A DNA stretch of 64,000 bases from Mesorhizobium_B sp035998495 (lineage in GTDB: Bacteria; Pseudomonadota; Alphaproteobacteria; Rhizobiales; Rhizobiaceae), in contig DASYHP010000029.1 in NCBI GenBank assembly GCA_035998495.1, forward strand, positions 43,654 through 107,653, read 5' to 3'. Numbering within the stretch: the first letter of the stretch is position 1; each line of letters starts with the position of its first letter. Both the position numbers and the translations under genes were made by a program. Of this stretch, positions 60,142 to 64,000 are shown in pieces. The notes beneath the pieces are model-generated. The model searched no databases. It was not told the DNA's origin and was given only the letters and a program-made list of their open reading frames with translations.

Positions 60142-60899
60142 CCGACATCTTCAAGGACCGTTTCTCGGGCAGGACGGCCATCGTCACGGGCGGCGCGAGC
60201 GGGCTGGGTTTTTCCACCGCCGAGCGCCTTCTCCGCGAGGGTGCGCGCCTGATGATCTGGGACGCCGACGCGAAAGGGTTGGACGAAGCGCGGGAGGCGC
60301 TCTCCGCCCATGGCGCAATCGAGGGCGCGGTGCTCGACATCACCGACAGCACGGCCGTCGAAGCCGCCATGGCGGCGGCCGAATCCGCGGGCTTTTCGCC
60401 TGACATCCTCGTCCACAGCGCCGGCATTTCCGGCCCCACCATGCCGCTCGCCGACTATCCCGCAGAAACCTGGCGCAAGGTGGTGGACGTGGACCTGATC
60501 GGCACGTTCCACGTCAACCAGGCGGTGGTCCGCCGCATGATCGCGCGGAAAAAGGGCCGCATCCTCAACATCGCCTCCATTGCGGGCAAGGAGGGCAACC
60601 CCAACGCCTCGGCCTATTCGGCGGCCAAGGCCGGCCTCATCGCCATGACCAAGAGCCTGGGCAAGGAGACGGCGGGGCTCGACATCGCCGTCAACTGCGT
60701 CACGCCCGCCGCGGCCAAGACCAAAATCCTGGAGCAGGTCAGCCAGGCGCATATCGACTTCATGCTGTCGAAGATTCCGCGCGGGCGCTTCCTCACCGTC
60801 GAGGAAACCGCCGCCATGATCTGCTGGCTGGTCTCGGACGAGAACTCCTTCACCACCGGCGCGGTGTTCGACCTTTCCGGCGGTCGCGCGACCTATTGA
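60138..60899 (+). CDS. Short-chain dehydrogenase/reductase
   Basis: 253 residues, classical SDR. VTGGASGLGFSTAE (NAD(P) binding), DILVHSAGISG, the catalytic NIASIAGKEG Ser region and AYSAAKAG with Tyr and Lys are all intact, unlike the SDR at 15268. The C-terminal FTTGAVFDLSGG is normal. It is of the type that includes sugar-acid and 3-oxoacyl reductases. The ATG overlaps the enolase-like stop (ATGA), so it is the last gene of the kinase-enolase-SDR operon and probably provides the oxidation step. Confidence 0.92.
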   Translation: MTDIFKDRFSGRTAIVTGGASGLGFSTAERLLREGARLMIWDADAKGLDEAREALSAHGAIEGAVLDITDSTAVEAAMAAAESAGFSPDILVHSAGISGPTMPLADYPAETWRKVVDVDLIGTFHVNQAVVRRMIARKKGRILNIASIAGKEGNPNASAYSAAKAGLIAMTKSLGKETAGLDIAVNCVTPAAAKTKILEQVSQAHIDFMLSKIPRGRFLTVEETAAMICWLVSDENSFTTGAVFDLSGGRATY

Positions 60900-60914
60900 G
60901 GCGTGGACGCCTCA

Positions 60915-60930
60915 CGTCCGCAGGCGGACG
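60915..60930 (+). terminator. Possible weak terminator hairpin
   Basis: CGTCCGC and GCGGACG are perfectly inverted around AG, 16 bases after the SDR stop. There is no T-run after it, so intrinsic termination is doubtful. It lies just before the large palindromic repeat in the same convergent gap. Confidence 0.25.
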
Positions 60931-60973
60931 GGCCACCCCTTTGCCGACGTGCTCGAATCGGTTTCTCCGTTGA

Positions 60974-61100
60974 GCCCCCTCCACCGCCTTAGGCGGTCCC
61001 CCTCCCCCGTGAACGGGGGAGGATCAAGCAACGTCGCCGCCCTGGACCTCCCCTGCGAAGCGGGGGAGGGGGACCACGCGGAACGCGTGGTGGAGGGGCC
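60974..61100. repeat. Mosaic palindromic repeat, copy 3
   Basis: This 127-base element can fold into a series of hairpins: ACCGCC-TTA-GGCGGT, CCTCCCCCGT-GA-ACGGGGGAGG, CCTCCCCTGCGAAGCGGGGGAGG and CCACGCGGAACGCGTGG. Its first 54 bases match the reverse complement of the copy at 24300-24403 with two differences, and it carries one extra hairpin module near its right end. It occupies the gap between the convergent SDR and flavoprotein genes. Confidence 0.8.
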
Positions 61101-61110
61101 GGCAACCGAC

Positions 61111-62751
61111 TCATCCCTTTTTGCGCCGCTTCGTGTCCTTGAGAATCTCCCGCGCGGCGTTGTGGCCGGGGATGCCCGACACGCCCCCGCCCGGATGCAT
61201 GGACGAGCCGCAGACATAAAGGCCGGGAATCGGCGTGCGGTAGTCGGCGTAACCCGACACCGGCCGCTGGAAGAAGAGCTGGTCGGTGGACAATTCGCCG
61301 TGGAAGATGTGGCCCTGCGGCATGCCGACGATCCGCTCGATGTCGGGCGCGACGAGCAGTTGCGCCTCGATCACGTCGTTGCGGAAGCCCGGCGCGAAGG
61401 TCTCGATCACGTCGAACACGCGATCGCGGAAATTGTCCCGCTCCGTCGCCCAGTCGCCGCCTTTGAGCTCGTAAGGAGCATGGCCGCCGAACAGGTTCAC
61501 CACATGCTTTCCCGGCGGCGCCAGCGTGTCGTCCACGATGGTTGGCACGACGGGCGTGATGAAGGGCTTTTGGCTGTACCAGCCATATTTCGCGTCGTCA
61601 TAGGCCCGTTCGAGATAGTCGATGTCGGGGGCGATGTGCATGTAGGTGGGGTAGGCGAAGTTCCCCAGCGCGCCATCGGCCTTCACCTTGTCCAGGATCG
61701 TGTATTGCGGCGGCCGCTCGCAGGCGATGTTCATCTTGAAGGCGGTCGACAACGAGCGGTAGTTCCTGATCTCGCGCATCACCTCATCGGGTACGTGCGC
61801 GGGATCGAGCATGTTCAGGTAGAGCGCCTTGGCGCTGGCGTTGGACGCGATCACGGGTGCCGAAAAGCTCTCGCCCTTCTTGGTCAGCACCGAGGTGGCC
61901 CGGCCGTTCTTGACGCGGACCTCGGCGATGTCGGCCTCGGTCACGATGTCCACGCCCAGGCTCCTGGCGTTGGCGGCCAGCGCCTGGGTGATCGCCCCCA
62001 TGCCGCCCTTGATGAAGCCCCAGCCGCCCGCGCCCTCGTGCTCGCCCATCACATGGTGCATGATGACATAGGCCGAGCCGGGGCTTTTCGGGCCGGCGAA
62101 GGTGCCGATCGAGGCGTAATAGGCGAGCACCGCCATCACGCGCTCGTCCTCGAACCATTCGCGCAGGAAATCATAGGCGCTCATCGTCAGCATATCGACG
62201 ACGCGGTACATCTTTCGGCCGATCTTCCGTTGCCGCCAGAGGAGCGAGGCCCCATCGCGGAAGGTGCGCCAGTCGCGCCGTGTGGGATCGACGGGCGTCT
62301 CCCACAAGAGCTGCCGGACGATGTTGGCGGCCTCGTTGAGATAGGTGTCGAAGGCGGGATAGATTTCGGCGTCTTGCCGCGAGAATTTCGCGAAGCTCGC
62401 CTGCGTCTTCTTCATGTCCGCGGAAAAGAGGATGTAGTCGTCGCCGCTGACGGGCGAGACCATGTCCGAGCAGGGCAGCACTTCGAGCCCGTGCTTCTTC
62501 AATTCCAGCTCGCGGATGATGCGGGGGTGAAGCAGGCTCATTAGGTAGGAGAAGATCGAGGCCCGGAAGCCCGGCGCGATCTCCTCCGTCACCGCGGCCC
62601 CGCCCACCACATGGCGGCGTTCGAGCACCAGCACCCTCATGCCCGCCTTGGCGAGATAGTTGGCGCAGACCAGGCCGTTGTGACCTGCGCCGATGACGAT
62701 GGCGTCATAGGTCTTGCCGACGGTCGCGTCGGCGGTCTGGAGAGCGGTCAT
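61111..62751 (-). CDS. Phytoene desaturase-like FAD-dependent oxidoreductase
   Basis: 546 residues from the ATG at 62751, preceded by GGAGGAG. The N-terminal dinucleotide fold reads VIGAGHNGLVCANYLAKAG, with LERRHVVGGAAVTEE next to it, and the C-terminal FAD site is PIPGLYVCGSSMHPGGGVSG followed by IPGHNAA. This is the layout of the CrtI/PYROXD2 group, amine-oxidase-fold flavoproteins. No carotenoid genes are near, so a desaturase role in pigment synthesis is unlikely; oxidation of another hydrophobic or amine substrate is more probable. It follows the XRE-cupin regulator gene on the same strand with 61 bases between and may be in its operon. Confidence 0.9.
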   Translation of the reverse strand: MTALQTADATVGKTYDAIVIGAGHNGLVCANYLAKAGMRVLVLERRHVVGGAAVTEEIAPGFRASIFSYLMSLLHPRIIRELELKKHGLEVLPCSDMVSPVSGDDYILFSADMKKTQASFAKFSRQDAEIYPAFDTYLNEAANIVRQLLWETPVDPTRRDWRTFRDGASLLWRQRKIGRKMYRVVDMLTMSAYDFLREWFEDERVMAVLAYYASIGTFAGPKSPGSAYVIMHHVMGEHEGAGGWGFIKGGMGAITQALAANARSLGVDIVTEADIAEVRVKNGRATSVLTKKGESFSAPVIASNASAKALYLNMLDPAHVPDEVMREIRNYRSLSTAFKMNIACERPPQYTILDKVKADGALGNFAYPTYMHIAPDIDYLERAYDDAKYGWYSQKPFITPVVPTIVDDTLAPPGKHVVNLFGGHAPYELKGGDWATERDNFRDRVFDVIETFAPGFRNDVIEAQLLVAPDIERIVGMPQGHIFHGELSTDQLFFQRPVSGYADYRTPIPGLYVCGSSMHPGGGVSGIPGHNAAREILKDTKRRKKG

Positions 62752-62812
62752 CGGGAAACTCCTCCGTTCTGGCGAGGCGTCCGCCGCGCGGGCAGCGGCG
62801 CTTCGCGTCTCC

Positions 62813-63454
62813 TCAATAGGTCGGCGGGGTGATGGACCAGATCACCACCGCCTCCTCCTGGCCGGGGTTGCGGTAGCGGTGCGGCGTGGCGCTCGCGAAG
62901 GCGAAGCTATCGCCTTCGTGGAGCAGGAAGCGGCGCTCGCCGACCCAGAGCTCGATGGCGCCACGGATGACGACGCCCGCCTCCTCGCCGCGATGCGAAT
63001 AGGGTTCCGCGCCGCTGGTCGAGCCCGGCGGGAAGCGGCTCAAGAGAAGCTCGATCGACCCTCGCAGGTTGGGCGACAGCAGCTCGTCGGTGATGCCGGA
63101 CTCGAAGCTGAGCTTCCGGCGCCGGCCGGCGCGCACCACCACGTCGCGCTCCTCCAGCCGCTCGGGGTCGTCGTTGCGGAAGAACCAGCCGATGCTGACG
63201 CCCAGGCCCCGCGCGATCCTGTGCAGCGCCGCGACCGACGGCGTGGCGCGGCCGCGCTCGACCTCGCTCAGATAGCCGACCGACAGGTCCGTGACCGTTG
63301 AGAGCTGGGCGAGCGTCAGGCTGCGCGCCTTGCGCAGGTCGCGCACCTCCGAGCCCAGGAAATCCGGCCCGCCTTCATCACCCGCGCTGCCCGCCCGCAC
63401 CGCGCCGCGGCCGACGCGTTCGGCGGGAGAAACAGCTTGGACGTCATCGGGCAT
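62813..63454 (-). CDS. XRE-family regulator with C-terminal cupin domain
   Basis: 213 residues. The helix-turn-helix (about 35-90) contains VRDLRKARSLTLAQLSTVTD, LSVGYLSEVERGRATPSVAA and LHRIARGLGVSIGWFF. The cupin sensor domain (about 135-210) has YSHRGEEAGVVIRGAIELWV and GDSFAFASATPHRYRNPG. Such regulators (PuuR/SutR-like) sense a small molecule, often an amine or amino acid derivative, and usually repress an adjacent catabolic gene. The flavoprotein gene just downstream is the natural target. A perfect dyad 21 bases upstream of the ATG may be its own operator. Confidence 0.92.
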   Translation of the reverse strand: MPDDVQAVSPAERVGRGAVRAGSAGDEGGPDFLGSEVRDLRKARSLTLAQLSTVTDLSVGYLSEVERGRATPSVAALHRIARGLGVSIGWFFRNDDPERLEERDVVVRAGRRRKLSFESGITDELLSPNLRGSIELLLSRFPPGSTSGAEPYSHRGEEAGVVIRGAIELWVGERRFLLHEGDSFAFASATPHRYRNPGQEEAVVIWSITPPTY

Positions 63455-63474
63455 AAGAAAACAGTATCGCTGAA

Positions 63475-63502
63475 AGTGAAAAACTCAAGCAGGATTTTCA
63501 CT
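63475..63502. promoter_or_regulatory. Dyad upstream of the XRE-cupin gene, candidate operator
   Basis: AGTGAAAA (63475-63482) and TTTTCACT (63495-63502) are perfect inverted repeats separated by 12 bases. They lie directly upstream of the regulator start at 63454 in an AT-rich patch, as expected of an autoregulatory site. No second copy was noticed in the 61-base gap before the flavoprotein gene. Confidence 0.5.
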
Positions 63503-64000
63503 CATCCGGCATCGGCCTATGGCGCCCTGGCCCGACCTCACGCGCGTCCCGAACGCGCTCCGCTGGCCCGTTTCGCCCCGCCATGCTTGCCGCCCGTGGA
63601 TGAAGCTTCGGCCGCGTGGCGAGCCCGCGAACTCTTTTGCACGCCATTTCAGCGGCTTAAGATCGCCTCGACGAGAATCTTCCGCGGCTTTCATCCACGC
63701 CCCCGTTCGCCTCCTTTATGCTTCGCCTCAGCTTCTTCCGCCGGGGACGCCGATCATGACGGTGGTTTGGCGGGGAGGAGCCGGCGCCTCCGTTCTCTTG
63801 CTAACGTGGCAAGGGGGCCGGGGCGGCCTCGCCCAGGGTTGCCTGCGGGTACTAAAGGTCCGCGCGCGGTTGGAGCAAGAAGTCCACTCCAGCGACAGCG
63901 AATAGCCCGGTCCCTGCATGAACCCCTTCCGGGACGGAGGAGCGAAGGGGTTGGGGGCCGAAGGAGGTGCAGCAGGGCCGGGCCGACAAAAACGCCGGCG
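63503..64000. other. Last 498 bases, no supported gene
   Basis: Open frames on both strands here have Arg/Pro-rich noise composition and no domain I recognise. A perfect 9-base-pair hairpin, AACCCCTTC (63921-63929) with GAAGGGGTT (63944-63952), is present and is followed by G-rich sequence, not T-rich, so its role is unclear. Purine-rich GAAGGAGG at 63960-63967 could be a ribosome site for a gene beyond the edge. Confidence 0.4.

Noticed and set aside
61111..62751. Carotenoid biosynthesis gene (crtI)
   Set aside because: The sequence is of the wider phytoene-desaturase-like group, but no crtB, crtE or other pigment genes are nearby, and the adjacent XRE-cupin regulator suggests catabolism.
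63519..63905. 128-residue plus-strand open frame near the right end
   Set aside because: Composition is typical of non-coding GC-rich sequence, and no domain or ribosome site is seen.

Overview
The window is GC-rich and densely packed. Most operon genes are joined by 4-base ATGA or GTGA overlaps, and GTG or TTG starts with good Shine-Dalgarno sites are common. Gene content (tripartite tricarboxylate transporters, MmgE/PrpD paralogues, GlgE with maltokinase, a SWIB-domain protein, many ABC importers) and one intergenic repeat typical of the group point to an alphaproteobacterium, most likely Hyphomicrobiales (Rhizobiales). The genus cannot be named from the sequence alone. No rRNA, tRNA, CRISPR array, insertion sequence or prophage gene was recognised. 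The window is catabolic and transport-rich chromosome or megaplasmid sequence.

Left part (1-19235). An acetone-carboxylase-beta-like gene runs off the left edge, divergent from a LuxR-type regulator. A glutathione transferase and an EamA permease follow. From 3134 to about 19235 lies the most interesting locus. A minus-strand operon (ornithine cyclodeaminase-like enzyme, TauE/SafE permease, AbrB-family permease, TctB, TctA) diverges from a plus-strand operon (ComA/phosphosulfolactate-synthase-like protein, MmgE/PrpD, aconitase-family hydratase, two more MmgE/PrpD proteins, SDR). Then come a GntR/HutC regulator, the TctC binding protein and a UPF0324 'sulfate exporter'. The palindrome TCTTATATAAGA sits on the -10 region of the divergent promoter and again on the tctC promoter, which ties the locus into one regulon. 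I read it as an uncharacterised pathway for an imported di- or tricarboxylate, possibly sulfonated.

Middle part (19280-44566). A 1213-residue exported WD40-caspase protein stands alone. A sugar-type ABC importer (binding protein, ATPase, permease) diverges from an NAD-dependent epimerase. An FAD hydroxyacid dehydrogenase and a class I/II aminotransferase follow. A guanidine-modifying enzyme and an M20 amidohydrolase diverge from a LysR regulator and a PotABCD-like ABC importer. The same 19-base element lies at both promoters of that module. GlgE and maltokinase (alpha-glucan synthesis) diverge from an unusual GH13 enzyme.

Right part (44595-64000). An RpiR regulator and a dipeptide-type ABC importer diverge from a DmpA-type aminopeptidase and a C45 N-acyltransferase/amidase, probably a peptide or N-acyl-peptide scavenging unit. 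Next are a cupin, a SWIB protein, an ABC-2 exporter, two very small membrane proteins and a DHH phosphoesterase. An APH-like kinase, an enolase paralogue with an altered active site and an SDR form a tight three-gene operon that may encode a second undescribed pathway. A phytoene-desaturase-like flavoprotein and an XRE-cupin regulator follow. The last 500 bases show no gene that I can support.

Three related hairpin-rich repeats (24300-24403, 30934-30969, 60974-61100) are a mosaic palindromic element family. Two of the copies lie between convergent genes.
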